64,000 bases of DNA from Candidatus Accumulibacter similis (GTDB lineage Bacteria; Pseudomonadota; Gammaproteobacteria; Burkholderiales; Rhodocyclaceae), in contig CP054595.1 of NCBI GenBank assembly GCA_013347225.1, positions 2,538,415-2,602,414 of the forward strand. The letters run 5' to 3'. The notes below the pieces were generated by a model that was not told the DNA's origin, made no database searches, and saw nothing but the letters and a program-made list of their open reading frames with translations. The translations under genes were made by a program, and so were the position numbers. The stretch's first letter is position 1. Each line of letters opens with the position of its first letter. This document shows, in pieces, positions 26,381-37,480 of the stretch.

Positions 26381-26598
26381 CCGTGGCGGTCGCGAGGCGC
26401 GCGTGGGGGGGGTTGCGGGCGCGCCAGCGCGGGGCTGGCGTGGTTCCTTGCCGTACCGTCTCACCGGGGCAGGCCCGGACCGGCGCTCGGGATGCCGTGG
26501 CAAGGCCGCTGTCGCCGGCGCGGGGCCGCTGCCGGCCGGAACCGCCGGCCTTCATTGAGGCCCAATTTGCATCGCCGCCGGCATTCGTGCCCGAGTCT

Positions 26599-26607
26599 TG
26601 GTATAAT
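26599..26607 (+). promoter_or_regulatory. Extended -10 promoter of ndk
   Basis: TGGTATAAT combines the extended TGn with a perfect -10 hexamer at 26602-26607. No good -35 box lies 16-18 bases upstream, which is usual for extended -10 promoters. It would give a leader of about 65 bases before the ndk ATG. The rest of the 363-base gap between dctM and ndk holds only the dctM terminator and unassigned sequence. Confidence 0.6.
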
Positions 26608-26678
26608 CCTCAAGTTATGTGTCTAGCAATATGATTTCGTGTCGTTTTTCTTCTTCCACCCCATCCGGAGAGTGATCC

Positions 26679-27107
26679 ATGGCCAGCGAACGCACCCTTT
26701 CCATCATCAAGCCAGACGCCGTTGCGAAGAACGTCATCGGCAAAATCTATTCCCGTTTCGAAACCAACGGGCTGAAGCTGATTGCGGCGAAGATGGCCTG
26801 GCTGTCACCGCAGGAGGCCGGTGCCTTCTACGCCGTGCACAAGGAGCGTCCGTTCTACAAGGATCTGGTTGATTTCATGACCTCGGGCCCGGTCATGATC
26901 CAGGTGCTCGAGGGCGACGATGCGATCGCCAAGAACCGTGAACTGATGGGCGCGACCGATCCGAAGAAGGCCGAGCCGGGAACGATTCGCGCCGACTTCG
27001 CCGAGTCGATCGACGCCAATGCTGTGCACGGCTCCGACGGGCCGGAGACGGCGAAGGTCGAAATCGCGTTCTTCTTTCCCGAGATGAGCGTCTACGCCGG
27101 TCGCTAG
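26679..27107 (+). CDS. ndk: Nucleoside diphosphate kinase
   Basis: The 142-residue enzyme transfers the gamma-phosphate from NTP to NDP via a phosphohistidine. It begins [18 protein letters not shown], the standard first strand and helix, and carries the active site [19 protein letters not shown] (in part) with His at about residue 117. Length is normal. The ATG follows GGAGAGTGATCC. It heads the conserved ndk-rlmN-pilW-rodZ-ispG-hisS-yfgM-bamB-der run of betaproteobacteria, with its own strong -10 upstream. Confidence 0.98.
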   Translation: MASERTLSIIKPDAVAKNVIGKIYSRFETNGLKLIAAKMAWLSPQEAGAFYAVHKERPFYKDLVDFMTSGPVMIQVLEGDDAIAKNRELMGATDPKKAEPGTIRADFAESIDANAVHGSDGPETAKVEIAFFFPEMSVYAGR

Positions 27108-27135
27108 CCTCTGCGGACGCGTCGCGTCGGTCGTC

Positions 27136-28251
27136 ATGGCAGTCAACCTGCTCGATTTCGATGCCGCCGCACTGGCGGCTTTCTTCGCCGACCAGGGCGA
27201 GAAGCCGTTTCGTGCGCGGCAGGTGCTGCGCTGGCTGCATCGCTGCGGCCAGGCGGACTTTTCGGCGATGACCGACATCGCCCGCAGCCTGCGCGAGAAG
27301 CTCGAGCTGCTGGCGGTCGTCCAGCCACCGCCGGTCATCGCTGACCGGCTGGCCGACGACGGTACGCGCAAGTTCCTGTTCGACGTCGGCGGCGGCAATG
27401 CCGTCGAGTCCGTCTTCATCCCCGAGGAGGAACGCGGCACGCTGTGCATATCGACGCAGGCCGGCTGTGCGCTCGACTGTTCCTTCTGCGCAACGGGCAA
27501 GCAGGGTTTCAACCGCAACCTGACGGTGGCGGAGATCATCGGCCAGCTCTGGCAGGTGCGGCATGCGCTGGGTGCCTGGCGCGAACATCCGGCGAATGGC
27601 GAGCGACTGATCAGCAACGTCGTCCTGATGGGCATGGGCGAACCGCTGGCGAATCTCGACAATACCGTGCGGGCACTGCGGCTGATGCTCGACGACAACG
27701 CCTACGGGCTCTCGCGTCGCCGCGTCACGGTGTCGACATCCGGTCTGGTGCCGGCGATGGATCGTCTGCGCGACGAGTGCCCGGTGGCGCTGGCAGTTTC
27801 GCTGCACGCTCCGGACGACCGGCTGCGTGACGAACTGGTGCCGATCAATCGCAAGTATCCCTTGCGCGCGCTGCTGGCCGCCTGCCAGCGCTATCTCGAC
27901 CGGGCGCCGCGCGATTTCATCACTTTCGAGTACGTCATGCTCGACGGCGTCAATGACTCGGATGCGCAGGCCGGTACGCTGCTGGCGCTGACGCGTGAGG
28001 TGCCGTGCAAGTTCAACCTGATTCCTTTCAACCCCTTCCCGGGCTCGCCGTATCGGCGCTCGCCGGCGCTACGGGTGCGTCGCTTCGCGGAAATCCTGCT
28101 CGCCGGCGGCATCGTCACGACGACGCGCAGGACGCGCGGCGACGACATCGCCGCCGCCTGCGGTCAACTGGCCGGGCAGGTGCGCGACCGGACGCAGCGG
28201 AGCAGCCGCAGCTTCGTTCTCGAGTTGTTGCCGCGAGGGGCGCGCGCATGA
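27136..28251 (+). CDS. rlmN: Dual-specificity RNA methyltransferase RlmN
   Basis: The 371-residue radical-SAM enzyme methylates C2 of A2503 in 23S rRNA and A37 in some tRNAs. The [4Fe-4S] cysteines are Cys111, Cys115 and Cys118 ([11 protein letters not shown]). [14 protein letters not shown] is the SAM-binding GEP region. The second catalytic Cys lies in [13 protein letters not shown] near the C-terminus. The N-terminal [11 protein letters not shown] segment is characteristic. The stop overlaps the pilW start by four bases (ATGA). No good ribosome site precedes the ATG, so it may depend on coupling from ndk 28 bases upstream. Confidence 0.97.
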   Translation: MAVNLLDFDAAALAAFFADQGEKPFRARQVLRWLHRCGQADFSAMTDIARSLREKLELLAVVQPPPVIADRLADDGTRKFLFDVGGGNAVESVFIPEEERGTLCISTQAGCALDCSFCATGKQGFNRNLTVAEIIGQLWQVRHALGAWREHPANGERLISNVVLMGMGEPLANLDNTVRALRLMLDDNAYGLSRRRVTVSTSGLVPAMDRLRDECPVALAVSLHAPDDRLRDELVPINRKYPLRALLAACQRYLDRAPRDFITFEYVMLDGVNDSDAQAGTLLALTREVPCKFNLIPFNPFPGSPYRRSPALRVRRFAEILLAGGIVTTTRRTRGDDIAAACGQLAGQVRDRTQRSSRSFVLELLPRGARA

Positions 28252-29048
28252 GACGGGCGTTCCTCTGTCTGGTCGTCTGCCTGGGCCTTGCTGCCTGTTC
28301 CTCGGGATCGGTGTCGCCGGTGGCGAAGAAGCCCGCCGAAGACGAGGTGGATTCACGGCCGCCGACGAAACCGCGCGATCCGCGCACACGCGCCAAGCTG
28401 CATACCGAACTCGGCGCAATGTATCTGCAGGCCGGCAACCTGACGGTCGCGCTCGAGGAGCTGAGCATCGCCATCCTCACCGATCCCGATTATGCGACCG
28501 CCTACAGCATGCGCGGACTGGCGGCGTACCGCATCCGCGAGCTGCAACTGGCCGACCAGGATTTTCGCCGTGCGCTCAGCATCGACGGCAAGGATCCGGA
28601 GATCAACAACAATTACGGCTGGTTCCTCTGCCAGGTGGGGCGCGAAAAGGAAGCACTCGGCCATATTCAGGCGGCAATGACGAACCCGCTCTACAAGACG
28701 CCGGAGAAGGCGTACCTCAATGCCGGCAGCTGTTATGCCAGGATCGGTGACCTCGCCACTGCCGAGGGTTACGTGCAGCAGAGCCTGCGCATCCTGCCGG
28801 GGAACCCGCAGGCGCTGCTCGAACTGGCGAACATCAACTATCGCAAGGGCGACCTCGAGCTGGCGCGCCAGGAACTCGGCGATCTCCTGCGCCACAACGA
28901 GCCAAACGCCGAGGCGTTGTGGCTCGGCGTGCGAATCGAACGGGCGCTGGGCAACCGTTCGGCCGAAGCCCGCTACACCAGCCAGTTGCGGCGAAAGTTC
29001 CCGCTCTCGCCCGAGGCGCAGGAATTGCTGAAGGGAAAACCGGAATGA
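28248..29048 (+). CDS. pilW: Type IV pilus biogenesis/stability lipoprotein PilW (PilF)
   Basis: The 266-residue lipoprotein has a signal peptide and lipobox LAAC with Cys17. Six or so TPR units follow from about residue 45 ([22 protein letters not shown] in part, [22 protein letters not shown] in part). This is the standard PilW/PilF fold, needed in the outer membrane for multimerisation of the PilQ secretin. The position between rlmN and rodZ is the classic one and supports the name. Both ends overlap neighbours by four bases. Confidence 0.93.
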   Translation: MRRAFLCLVVCLGLAACSSGSVSPVAKKPAEDEVDSRPPTKPRDPRTRAKLHTELGAMYLQAGNLTVALEELSIAILTDPDYATAYSMRGLAAYRIRELQLADQDFRRALSIDGKDPEINNNYGWFLCQVGREKEALGHIQAAMTNPLYKTPEKAYLNAGSCYARIGDLATAEGYVQQSLRILPGNPQALLELANINYRKGDLELARQELGDLLRHNEPNAEALWLGVRIERALGNRSAEARYTSQLRRKFPLSPEAQELLKGKPE

Positions 29049-29962
29049 GTGAGCAGGGCATTCTCCCGCTGCCGCCGGAAGAGCGCCCGGCTGACGCCGC
29101 GGCAGGGGTGGCGGCAGGCGCAGTGCCAGCCGTCGCCGGCGGCGTCGGGCAACAACTGCGCGCGGCGCGCGAGGCACGCGGGCTGAGCCTGGCCGAGGTG
29201 GCGCAGTCGCTCAAGCTGGGACAGGGGCAGGTGGCAGCGCTCGAGAACGAGGAATGGCAAGTCCTGCCGGGCAACACGATGATCCGCGGTTTCGTGCGCA
29301 ACTACGCGCGTCTGTTCAGTCTGGACGTCGAGCAACTGATGCGCGGTCTCGATGCCGCCGAACTGCAGCAGAAGCCACAGCTCGCCGCGTCGGCCGGAAC
29401 CAGCGCCCACCTGCCACCGCCCTCGGGGCGACGGGCCGAGCGGCGGGATTACCTGGCCGCTCTTGCCGGCCTGCTGCTGCTCGGGCTGGCGGTTCTGGTC
29501 TACTTCTTCGCCCCTCTGGATCAGTGGCAGCTGCGGATGGGCGAGCTGATCGAGAGCCGGTCGGCGGCACCGCGGGCGGAGCGCGCGCAGCCAGAGCCGG
29601 CGCCCCCGGCAGCCGTCGAGTCGACGACGCGTGCTGCCGCTGCCGAATCAGTGACCACCGTCAATGCTCCGAACGCAACGGTGCTGGCGGCAGCCTCGTC
29701 GTCAGCAAGCGCGGCGGCCGCTGGCGGCGGCGAGCTTCGACTCTCGTTCGCCCAGTCGGCGTGGGTTGAAGTGCGCGATGCCATGGGTCAAATGATCGTT
29801 TCCGGGATGATGCCTGCGGCGAGTCAGCGCGAGATTGTGGGGCAGGCGCCTTTCTCGCTGGTGATCGGCAACGCGACGCAGGTGACGGTGCAGTATCGCG
29901 GCCGCTTGATCGACCTGGCGCCGCACAGCAAGGGTGATGTGGCCCGGCTGACGGTCGAATGA
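29045..29962 (+). CDS. rodZ: Cytoskeletal protein RodZ-like, HTH and DUF4115 domains
   Basis: The 305-residue protein has a cytosolic N-terminal helix-turn-helix (about 35-105: [33 protein letters not shown]). One membrane helix lies at about 139-158. An Ala/Pro/Ser-rich linker leads to a periplasmic DUF4115 beta domain (about 230-300: [38 protein letters not shown]). RodZ links MreB to the cell-wall elongasome and sets rod shape. The ATG overlaps the pilW stop by four bases; ispG follows after 25 bases. Confidence 0.92.
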   Translation: MSEQGILPLPPEERPADAAAGVAAGAVPAVAGGVGQQLRAAREARGLSLAEVAQSLKLGQGQVAALENEEWQVLPGNTMIRGFVRNYARLFSLDVEQLMRGLDAAELQQKPQLAASAGTSAHLPPPSGRRAERRDYLAALAGLLLLGLAVLVYFFAPLDQWQLRMGELIESRSAAPRAERAQPEPAPPAAVESTTRAAAAESVTTVNAPNATVLAAASSSASAAAAGGGELRLSFAQSAWVEVRDAMGQMIVSGMMPAASQREIVGQAPFSLVIGNATQVTVQYRGRLIDLAPHSKGDVARLTVE

Positions 29963-29987
29963 GTCGGCGGCAAGTGGTGAGCGGAGC

Positions 29988-31232
29988 GTGAGCGCAGCAG
30001 CCGAGGGCACGCCGCGCCGGCCGACGCGGCCGGTTCGGGTTGGGCAGGTGACGATCGGTGGTGCGGCGCCGGTGGTCGTCCAGTCGATGACCAACACGGA
30101 CACCGCCGACATCGTCCGCACGGCGATCCAGTGTGCCGAGCTGGCACGCGCCGGATCGGAACTGGTGCGGGTGACGGTCAATACGCCGCAAGCCGCTGCC
30201 GCGGTGGCGCCGATCCGCGAGCAACTCGCCCGGATGGGAGTCGATGTGCCGCTGATCGGCGACTTCCATTACAACGGACACCGCCTGCTTGCCGACCATC
30301 CGGAGTGTGCCGAGGGACTTGCCAAGTACCGCATCAATCCGGGCAATGTCGGTCATGGCCGCAAGCGGGACGAGCAGTTCGCGCAGATGATCGAAATCGC
30401 CTGTCGCTACGAGAAGCCGGTGCGCATCGGTGTCAACTGGGGCAGCCTCGATCAGGATCTGCTGGCACGCATCATGGACGAGAACGCGCGGCGAGCGGTG
30501 CCGCAGGTTGCCGTCGCCGTGATGCGCGAGGCGATGGTCGTCTCGGCACTCGAGTCGGCAGCGCGCGCCGAGGCGCTCGGCATGCCGGGCGAGCGCATCG
30601 TCCTGTCATGCAAGGTCTCGGGCGTGCAGGACCTGATCGCCATCTACCGCGAGTTGTCGCGGCGCTGCGATTACGCCCTGCATCTGGGGCTGACCGAGGC
30701 CGGCATGGGGTCGAAAGGCATCGTTGCGTCGACGGCAGCGATGGCGGTGCTGCTGCAGGAGGGGATCGGCGACACCATCCGTGTCTCGCTGACTCCCGAG
30801 CCCGACGGGGCACGGACCCAGGAGGTGGTCGTCGCGCAGGAGATGCTGCAGACGATGGGGCTGCGCGCCTTCACGCCGATGGTCGTCGCCTGTCCGGGCT
30901 GCGGCCGGACGACCAGCACCTTTTTCCAGGAACTGGCGCAGTCGATCCAGGAGCATGTCCGGCGCCGGATGCCGCAATGGCGGATCGAGCACGACGGCGT
31001 CGAGAACATGACGCTGGCGGTGATGGGCTGCGTCGTCAATGGGCCCGGGGAAAGCAAGCACGCCAACATCGGCATCAGCCTGCCGGGTACCGGCGAGGTG
31101 CCGGCGGCGCCGGTGTTCGAGGATGGCGTGAAGACGGTGACGCTGCGCGGCGAGCACATCGCCGAGGAATTCACCGCCATCGTCGATGCGTACGTGGCGC
31201 GCACCTACCAGAGAAAGTCTGTCGTTCGATGA
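29988..31232 (+). CDS. ispG: 4-hydroxy-3-methylbut-2-enyl diphosphate synthase IspG
   Basis: The 414-residue iron-sulfur enzyme converts methylerythritol cyclodiphosphate to HMBPP in the MEP isoprenoid pathway. The N-terminal TIM-barrel region includes [24 protein letters not shown] and YRINPGNVG. The C-terminal [4Fe-4S] site is formed by CPGCGRTT and [17 protein letters not shown]. Length matches the betaproteobacterial form. The GTG start at 29988 follows GGAGC. The stop overlaps the hisS ATG by four bases. Confidence 0.97.
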   Translation: MSAAAEGTPRRPTRPVRVGQVTIGGAAPVVVQSMTNTDTADIVRTAIQCAELARAGSELVRVTVNTPQAAAAVAPIREQLARMGVDVPLIGDFHYNGHRLLADHPECAEGLAKYRINPGNVGHGRKRDEQFAQMIEIACRYEKPVRIGVNWGSLDQDLLARIMDENARRAVPQVAVAVMREAMVVSALESAARAEALGMPGERIVLSCKVSGVQDLIAIYRELSRRCDYALHLGLTEAGMGSKGIVASTAAMAVLLQEGIGDTIRVSLTPEPDGARTQEVVVAQEMLQTMGLRAFTPMVVACPGCGRTTSTFFQELAQSIQEHVRRRMPQWRIEHDGVENMTLAVMGCVVNGPGESKHANIGISLPGTGEVPAAPVFEDGVKTVTLRGEHIAEEFTAIVDAYVARTYQRKSVVR

Positions 31233-32527
31233 GCACGAGCAAGATCCAGTCGCTGCGCGGGATGAGCGACATCCTGCCCGACGAGGCGGAGTTCTGGGAC
31301 CGTTTCGATGAAGCGGTCCGTTCCTGGCTGCGCAGTTACGGTTACCGACCGATTCGCCTGCCGATCGTCGAGCCGACGCCGCTGTTCAAGCGTGCCATCG
31401 GCGAAGTGACCGACATCGTCGAGAAGGAGATGTACTCCTTCGTCGACAGCCTCAACGGTGAGCAGCTGACGCTGCGCCCTGAAGGGACGGCCGGTTGCGT
31501 GCGGGCGGTGATCCAGCACAACCTGGTGGCGCAGCAGCCGCAGAGGCTCTACTACACGGGCCAGATGTTCCGCCATGAGCGGCCGCAGAAGGGGCGCTAT
31601 CGCCAATTCCACCAGGTCGGCGTCGAGGCGCTTGGTTTTCCCGGACCCGACATCGACGCCGAGCAGATCCTCATGGGTGCCCGCCTGTGGGATGACCTCG
31701 GGCTCGAAGGGATCGTCCTGCAGCTCAACACGCTCGGGCAGCCGGCCGAGCGCGCACGCCATCGCGCCGAGCTGATTGCCTACCTCGAACGGCACAGTGC
31801 GCTGCTCGACGAGGACAGCCGGCGGCGCCTCTACAGCAACCCGCTGCGCATTCTCGACAGCAAGAACCCGTCGCTGCAGGAGGTGATTGTCGGCGCGCCG
31901 CGGCTGCTCGATCATCTCGGCGACGAATCGCTGGCACACTTCGAAGGCGTGCAGCAGGTGCTGCGCGATGCCGGGCAGCCGTTCGCGATCAACCCGCGTC
32001 TGGTGCGTGGCCTCGACTATTACAATCTGACGGTCTTCGAATGGGTGACCGATCGCCTTGGGGCGCAGGGAACGGTCTGCGCCGGCGGTCGCTACGACGG
32101 GCTGGTCGAGCAACTCGGCGGCAGGGCGTCGCCTGCCTGCGGTTTCGCCATGGGCGTCGAGCGGCTGACGACGCTGATCCGTGAGGCTGGTGGCGCTGCC
32201 GGGTCGCAGCCGGTGGACGTCTATGTCGTGCACCAGGGTGTGGCGGCGTCGCGGCTGGCGGCGCGGGTCGCCGAGTCGCTGCGCGATCGCGGCATCGATG
32301 TCCTCTTTCATTGCGGCGGGGGCGGTTTCAAGTCGCAGATGAAGAAGGCCGACACCTCGGGCGCCGCTTTCGCCGTCATCATCGGCGACGACGAGGCAAG
32401 CGCCGGCGAGGCGAGCCTGAAGCCGTTGCGCGCCGCGGACGGGCAGTCGAACGAACAGCGACGCGTCGGCGTTGACCGCCTGGCCGACGAGATCATCGAT
32501 GCAATAGTTGATTGGGAAGAAGCTTGA
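31229..32527 (+). CDS. hisS: Histidyl-tRNA synthetase
   Basis: The 432-residue class II synthetase charges tRNA(His). It starts [15 protein letters not shown]. It shows class II motif 2 ([19 protein letters not shown], about 108-126), the histidine-specific [12 protein letters not shown] and CAGGRYDGL, and motif 3 ([10 protein letters not shown]). The anticodon-binding domain runs from about residue 330 ([14 protein letters not shown]). Length is normal. The ATG overlaps the ispG stop (ATGA), and the stop shares one base with the next ATG (TGATG), so expression is tightly coupled in the operon. Confidence 0.98.
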   Translation: MSTSKIQSLRGMSDILPDEAEFWDRFDEAVRSWLRSYGYRPIRLPIVEPTPLFKRAIGEVTDIVEKEMYSFVDSLNGEQLTLRPEGTAGCVRAVIQHNLVAQQPQRLYYTGQMFRHERPQKGRYRQFHQVGVEALGFPGPDIDAEQILMGARLWDDLGLEGIVLQLNTLGQPAERARHRAELIAYLERHSALLDEDSRRRLYSNPLRILDSKNPSLQEVIVGAPRLLDHLGDESLAHFEGVQQVLRDAGQPFAINPRLVRGLDYYNLTVFEWVTDRLGAQGTVCAGGRYDGLVEQLGGRASPACGFAMGVERLTTLIREAGGAAGSQPVDVYVVHQGVAASRLAARVAESLRDRGIDVLFHCGGGGFKSQMKKADTSGAAFAVIIGDDEASAGEASLKPLRAADGQSNEQRRVGVDRLADEIIDAIVDWEEA

Positions 32528-33210
32528 TGGCTACCTACGACCTCGAAGAACAGGAACAGATCGCCGAGCTGAAGGCATGGTGGAAGCAGTACGGCAGTCT
32601 GGTGACCGGCATCATCACCGCTGCGGCGCTCGCGGCTCTCGCCTGGCAGGGCTGGAACTGGTACGAGCGGCAGCAGTCGGCGCAGGCGGCGGTGGTTTTT
32701 TCGAGCCTGCAGAAAGCGATCGCCAGCAACGATGCGCAGCGCATCAAGGCGGCGAGTGGCGAACTGGCGGACAAGTACGGCGGCACGGCCTATGCGTCAC
32801 TGGCTGCGCTGAAGACCGCGCGCGTGTTGGTCGATGCCGGCGATGTCAAGACGGCGCGGGTGCAACTCGCCTGGGTGGTCGACCATGGCAAGGATGGACT
32901 GCGCGATGTGGCGCGCTTGCGGCTGGCGGCCCTGATGCTCGACGAGAAGGCTTACGACGAGGCGCTGAAGCTGCTCGAGGGCGCTCCGGCTGCCGGATTC
33001 GCGGCGCGCTTCGCCGACGCCCGTGGCGATGTCCTGGCCGCACAGGGCAAGGCTGGCGAGGCGCGGGCGGCGTACCAGGCGGCCCTGGCCGCACTCGACG
33101 CAGTCGACGGCGGTGGCAAGGGAAGGAACTCGCTGCAGGATGGCCAGGCCAACGCCGCCTATCGCGAATCGCTGCAGCTCAAGCTCGATGCACTTGGGGA
33201 GCGGGGTTGA
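32527..33210 (+). CDS. yfgM: YfgM-like SecYEG ancillary protein, TPR domain
   Basis: The 227-residue single-pass protein has a short cytosolic start (DLEEQEQIAELKAWWKQYG). A membrane helix at about 25-43 is followed by a periplasmic TPR-like domain (about 55-215; FADARGDVLAAQGKAGEARA). YfgM binds the SecYEG translocon with PpiD and helps hand over secreted proteins. Name and role follow from the protein layout and from the conserved place between hisS and bamB. It shares one base with the hisS stop and one base with the bamB start. Confidence 0.9.
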   Translation: MATYDLEEQEQIAELKAWWKQYGSLVTGIITAAALAALAWQGWNWYERQQSAQAAVVFSSLQKAIASNDAQRIKAASGELADKYGGTAYASLAALKTARVLVDAGDVKTARVQLAWVVDHGKDGLRDVARLRLAALMLDEKAYDEALKLLEGAPAAGFAARFADARGDVLAAQGKAGEARAAYQAALAALDAVDGGGKGRNSLQDGQANAAYRESLQLKLDALGERG

Positions 33211-34349
33211 TGATGCGACCACTGCTGGCCGCGGCGCTTGCGGCAACCGTTGCCGGGTGTTCGACGCTCGATGCGCTGAATCCGTTCAGCAGCAGCGGGC
33301 CGAAAATGGCCGAGCTGCAGCCGATCCAGGCCAGCGTCGAGGCACGCGTCCTGTGGTCGGATGGCGTCGGCAGGAGCGAGGACTACACGCTCGTGCCGGC
33401 GATCGTCGGCTCGACCGTCTATGCCGCGGCCCGCGACGGGACGATCGTTCGCCTTGACGACGGGCAGCCGGCGTGGCGGATCAAGGCCGAGGTGCCGCTC
33501 TCGGGCGGCGTCGGTGCCGACGCGCGCATGCTCGTCGTCGGTACCGCGAAGGGCGAGGTGCTCGCCTTTTCGGCCTTCGACGGCAGCCCGCTGTGGAAGG
33601 CGAAGGCCAGCAGCGAGGTGGTGGCGCCACCGGCGCTGAGTTCGAACGTCGTGATCGTGCGCACCGTCGACCATCGTCTGGCGGCCTACGATGCCAGCGA
33701 CGGCAAGCGCCGGTGGCTGTACCAGCGGCCGAGTACACCCTTGTCGCTGCGGGTCACCGCAGCGCCACTGATCGTCGAGAAGTACGTCTTCGTCGGCTTT
33801 CCCGGCGGCAAATTGATGGCCGTCAGCCTCGACAACGGCGCGCCGCTCTGGGAGGGCACCGTCGCGCTGCCGAAGGGAGCCACCGAGCTCGATCGCGTCG
33901 CCGACGTCACCAGTGCGCCGGTGATCGACGGCCGGATGATCTGTGCCGCTGCCTTCCAGGGGCGCATCGCCTGTTTCGATCTCGGTAACGGCAGCCTGAT
34001 CTGGTCGCGCGAGATCTCGAGTGCTGCCGGCCTCGGGGTCGACAGCCGTTACGTCTACGTCTCAGACGACAAGGGTGCGGTGCATGCCCTCGACAAGGCG
34101 AGTGGCGCCAGTCTCTGGAAGCAGGACAAGCTCTTCCTGCGCCGACTGACCGCCCCGCAGCCGCTGCGCAGCATGGTCGTGGTCGGCGATGCGAAGGGCG
34201 TGGTCCATTTCCTGAGCCGCGACGATGGCTCCTTCGTCGCTCGCCTGGAGAGCGATGGCAGCCCGATCCGGGCGCCGCTGCAGCGCCTCGGGAACAGTCT
34301 GCTGGCGCAGACGAGCAAGGGCAGTGTGCTCGCGATCGAAGCGCAATGA
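33210..34349 (+). CDS. bamB: Outer membrane protein assembly factor BamB
   Basis: The 379-residue lipoprotein (lipobox VAGC, Cys17) forms an eight-bladed PQQ-type beta-propeller. Repeats of the form DG-x-LW-K and [21 protein letters not shown] blades are spread over residues 45-375 ([54 protein letters not shown]). BamB works in the BAM complex on the periplasmic face of the outer membrane. Two adjacent ATGs (33210, 33213) can start it. The stop overlaps the der ATG by four bases. Confidence 0.96.
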   Translation: MMRPLLAAALAATVAGCSTLDALNPFSSSGPKMAELQPIQASVEARVLWSDGVGRSEDYTLVPAIVGSTVYAAARDGTIVRLDDGQPAWRIKAEVPLSGGVGADARMLVVGTAKGEVLAFSAFDGSPLWKAKASSEVVAPPALSSNVVIVRTVDHRLAAYDASDGKRRWLYQRPSTPLSLRVTAAPLIVEKYVFVGFPGGKLMAVSLDNGAPLWEGTVALPKGATELDRVADVTSAPVIDGRMICAAAFQGRIACFDLGNGSLIWSREISSAAGLGVDSRYVYVSDDKGAVHALDKASGASLWKQDKLFLRRLTAPQPLRSMVVVGDAKGVVHFLSRDDGSFVARLESDGSPIRAPLQRLGNSLLAQTSKGSVLAIEAQ

Positions 34350-35794
34350 AACCGAGCATCGTCCTCGTCGGGCGACCCAACGTCGGCAAGTCGACGCTCT
34401 TCAACCGCCTGACGCGGACGCGCGACGCGCTGGTGGCCGACATCCCGGGCCTCACGCGTGACCGCCACTACGGGCACGGGCGGCTGGGCAGCAAACCCTA
34501 CCTGGTCGTCGACACCGGTGGCTTCGAACCGCTTGCCCGCGATGGCATCGTCCACCAGATGGCGCGACAGACCGAGCAGGCGATCGACGAGGCCGATGCC
34601 ATCCTCTTCCTCGTCGATGGCCGCAGTGGCGTCACCGCGCTCGACAAGGAAATCGCCAATCGCCTGCGGCGGTCGGCTCGCCCCGTCCTGGTTGCGGTCA
34701 ACAAGGCGGAAGGTCTCAGTCCCGGGGTCGTCGCTGCCGATTTCCATGAGCTGGGTCTCGGGGAACCGGTCGCGATTTCGGCGGCGCATGGCGAAGGCGT
34801 GCGGGCACTCATGGAACTGGCGCTGCAGCCCTTGCCTGAGCCGCCGCCGGAGGCGGGCGCGGCCGATTCCATCCGGGTGGCGATCGTCGGCCGGCCGAAC
34901 GTCGGCAAGAGCACGATGATCAACGCCCTCATCGGTGAGGAGCGGGTGATCGCCTTTGACCAGCCGGGGACGACCCGCGATGCGATCGAAGTCGAGTTCG
35001 AGCGTGCTGGCCGTCGCTACAGCCTGATCGACACCGCCGGTCTGCGGCGCCGCGGCAAGGTCTTCGAGACGATCGAAAAGTTCTCGGTGATCAAGACGCT
35101 GCAGGCGATCGAAGGAGCGCAGGTGGTGGTCCTCGTGCTCGACGCGCGGCAGGATATTTCCGACCAGGATGCGCACATTGCGGCCTTCATTCGCGAATCC
35201 GGGCGCGCGCTGGTCGTCGCGGTGAACAAGTGGGACGGGCTCGATCCCTACCTCCGCGAGCAGATCAAGGTCGCTCTCGAAAGCCAACTGTCGTTCATCG
35301 ACTTTGCGCGCTTTCACTACGTCTCGGCGCTTCGGGGGCAGGGCCTTGAAACGCTCTTCCGCTCGGTCGATGCCGCGCACCAGGCCGCCACCGTCAACCT
35401 GCCGACACCGCAACTGACCCGTGCGCTGATCGATGCCGTCGCCCGGCAGGCACCGCCGCGCAGCGGTCAGTTCCGGCCGAAGCTGCGCTACGCCCACCAG
35501 GGCGGCCGCAACCCGCCGCTGATCGTGATCCACGGCAACGCACTCGACAAGGTGCCAGAGTCGTATCGCCGCTACCTCGAGCGCGCCTTCCGAGATGTCT
35601 TCAAGTTGCAGGGGACGCCGCTGCAGATCCAGTTCAACGTCAGCAGCAATCCCTTTGCCGACAGGCCGGCGGCCGAGCAGAACCGCCGCAGCGCAGCGCC
35701 GGTCGTGCGGGGAAAGGCGGCTGCGGCTGGCCCCGCAAGACCGGCGCCGGCGGCGCGGTTGGCGGTCAAACGGAAGGTTCCGGGCCGAAGCTGA
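34346..35794 (+). CDS. der: Ribosome-assembly GTPase Der (EngA)
   Basis: The 482-residue double GTPase acts in 50S assembly. The first G domain has [12 protein letters not shown] (8-19), DTGGF and NKAE. The second has [12 protein letters not shown] (about 183-194), DTAGL and [12 protein letters not shown]-like C-terminal domain follows (about 365-450; [19 protein letters not shown] in part), with an Ala/Arg-rich basic tail. The ATG overlaps the bamB stop by four bases. In most relatives hfq and hflX follow der; here an opposite-strand hypothetical follows and the operon ends. Confidence 0.97.
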   Translation: MKPSIVLVGRPNVGKSTLFNRLTRTRDALVADIPGLTRDRHYGHGRLGSKPYLVVDTGGFEPLARDGIVHQMARQTEQAIDEADAILFLVDGRSGVTALDKEIANRLRRSARPVLVAVNKAEGLSPGVVAADFHELGLGEPVAISAAHGEGVRALMELALQPLPEPPPEAGAADSIRVAIVGRPNVGKSTMINALIGEERVIAFDQPGTTRDAIEVEFERAGRRYSLIDTAGLRRRGKVFETIEKFSVIKTLQAIEGAQVVVLVLDARQDISDQDAHIAAFIRESGRALVVAVNKWDGLDPYLREQIKVALESQLSFIDFARFHYVSALRGQGLETLFRSVDAAHQAATVNLPTPQLTRALIDAVARQAPPRSGQFRPKLRYAHQGGRNPPLIVIHGNALDKVPESYRRYLERAFRDVFKLQGTPLQIQFNVSSNPFADRPAAEQNRRSAAPVVRGKAAAAGPARPAPAARLAVKRKVPGRS

Positions 35795-35833
35795 AGTGTC
35801 CCGACCGGCCGGCGACCGCCGCGACCGCGGCGC

Positions 35834-36106
35834 TCAGCCCTTGTCGGGGGCTTCGCCGGTCGGGTTGCCGGCATCGCTGCCAATGTCGCCGCTGCTGCCG
35901 TCCGAACTGGCGGGGCTGCCGTCGGAGCCGTCGCCGACGATGCTGTCGCCCGCCCGGGCAAGAGCCGCCCGCGACTTGTCGAGCAACTCGCTCGCCTCGC
36001 CGATCAGCGTCGCGCCGAGTTCCTTGCCACTGACCGCCAGGCCGGGCCCGGCGCGATCGCGGATTCGGGTTTTGCTGTTGCGCTCGCGAGCGTTTCCACC
36101 GATCAT
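35834..36106 (-). CDS. Small hypothetical protein
   Basis: This is a 90-residue frame on the minus strand between der and the phosphatase gene. The first half is basic and could be helical (ELGATLIGEASELLDKSRAA). The second half is acidic, Gly/Ser/Asp-rich and probably disordered (GDGSDGSPASSDGSSGD). An AAGGCG stretch precedes the ATG at a usable distance. No family is recognised and there is no signal peptide or membrane helix. It could be a real small gene or a chance frame. Confidence 0.4.
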   Translation of the reverse strand: MIGGNARERNSKTRIRDRAGPGLAVSGKELGATLIGEASELLDKSRAALARAGDSIVGDGSDGSPASSDGSSGDIGSDAGNPTGEAPDKG

Positions 36107-36210
36107 AGCGCCTTGGCCAGTCGCGCCTGGGCCCGGCGTGCGTCTCGCTGCTGCTGCCGTCCGGGTCGCAGCGACCCGAGGCGGGCTTCACGGTATCCGG
36201 AAAACTGAAG

Positions 36211-36741
36211 GTGATCAAGGTTCTGTTCGTCTGCATGGGAAACATCTGCCGATCGCCAACGGCAGAAGGCGTTTTCCGCCATTTCTTGCGAGCGAAGAAC
36301 CTGCAGGACCGGGTCGAGGTCGATTCGGCAGGAACCCATGGCTACCATGCCGGTGAGGCACCGGATCAGAGGACGCAGCGGGCGGCTGCGGTGCGCGGCT
36401 ATGACCTCTCCGAGATGCGGGCGCGCAAGGTCGCATCGCAGGATTTGACGTATTTCGACCAGATCCTTGCCATGGACCGCAACAACCTGGAAGTCCTCAA
36501 GCGAATCTGTCAACCGGACAAGCACGACCGGCTTGGCTTGCTGATGAGCTACTCGAAGAGCTTCGACGACGACGAAGTGCCTGATCCCTACTACGGCCTT
36601 GGCCATGGTTTCGACCTTGTCCTTGACATGATCGAGGATGCTGCGCAGGGGCTGGTCGAGAGCATCGAGCAGCAACTGCTCGACGGCGCCGTTTCCGAAC
36701 TGCCCGCCAACGCAGAAAGCCCGGACCGCCAGAGCGACTGA
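36211..36741 (+). CDS. Low-molecular-weight protein-tyrosine phosphatase
   Basis: The 176-residue enzyme has the P-loop VCMGNICRSPTAEG with nucleophile Cys8 and Arg14, and the general-acid loop DPYYG at about residue 128. It is a little longer than the typical 150-160 residues, with an Asp/Glu-rich tail. Members dephosphorylate tyrosine kinases of exopolysaccharide export or free phosphotyrosine; no kinase is nearby. The GTG start at 36211 begins directly with the first beta strand (IKVLFVCMGN); the ribosome site is weak. Confidence 0.95.
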   Translation: MIKVLFVCMGNICRSPTAEGVFRHFLRAKNLQDRVEVDSAGTHGYHAGEAPDQRTQRAAAVRGYDLSEMRARKVASQDLTYFDQILAMDRNNLEVLKRICQPDKHDRLGLLMSYSKSFDDDEVPDPYYGLGHGFDLVLDMIEDAAQGLVESIEQQLLDGAVSELPANAESPDRQSD

Positions 36742-36783
36742 AGGCGGGCTGCCTGCGCGCTGGACGGTGCCGGGCGCCTGGCA

Positions 36784-37480
36784 TCAGCCGGGTGCCTTCC
36801 CTGCCGGCGGGGCAGGTTTGCCATCGCGGATCGCCGCTGTCGCTGGCGGCAATCGCAGCACGACTCCCCGCAGGCAATCCGGACAGAACCCGTACCCCAA
36901 CACCACCGTCAGGCTGACCACTGGCGTCGGGAAAGCGGTTTGCAGGTGGTGATCGAGCTCGGTCCACTCTCCACTCCTGGCGAACGCGAATCCGGTTGCA
37001 CATGCTGCAGCGCTTGACGAAAGTCGCAGCGCCACCGCTCGCTGCGGTGACGATGGGCGGCGGCTGCTGCCAGGGTTCCTGGTGAAGCTGGTGATGACAG
37101 ACGTCGAGCCAATTGCCCTCGCGCGGCATGATGGTCATCTGCATCAGCCGCTTCATCCGTGCCGAGTCGCAACGATACGACCGCTGCACTTCGCGTTTGA
37201 GCGTCCTGGCGGACATCAACATGGCGCGGACGAACATCCGCGTGACGTCGCCGCTGATGAAATCGTCCAGCCGGCGGCCGATGACCCGTGCAGCCAGGAT
37301 CGATTCGCCGCCATTGGCCAGCGCAAAGCGATCCCAATCACCCGCCACCGCGACGATCGAATCCGTCGCGTCGAGCGTATAGCGCAGCCGCGCCGTCGCC
37401 GGCAGTTCGTTGGGAGCGTTGCCGCGCGTGCCGCCGTTCGCCGGGTCCGCAATCAGTTCGCTTGCCGCGCCTGCAGCCAC
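36784..37480 (-). pseudogene. Frameshifted PAS-like protein with CxxC zinc motifs
   Basis: Two overlapping minus-strand frames together make one plausible protein of about 230 residues. The upstream frame (from GTG 37480) gives a PAS-like part (LDATDSIVAVAGDWDRFAL, RRLDDFISGDVTRMFVRAM) and ends KRCSMCNRIRV. The downstream frame resumes SGEWTELDHHLQ and ends YGFCPDCL. CSMCNRIR...W...YGFCPDC is the usual CxxC/CPxC pair of small PAS proteins and is split by a single frameshift near 36975-36995. The start overlaps the downstream end of the CheB/CheR gene by 28 bases. Sequencing error or true decay are both possible. Confidence 0.65.
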
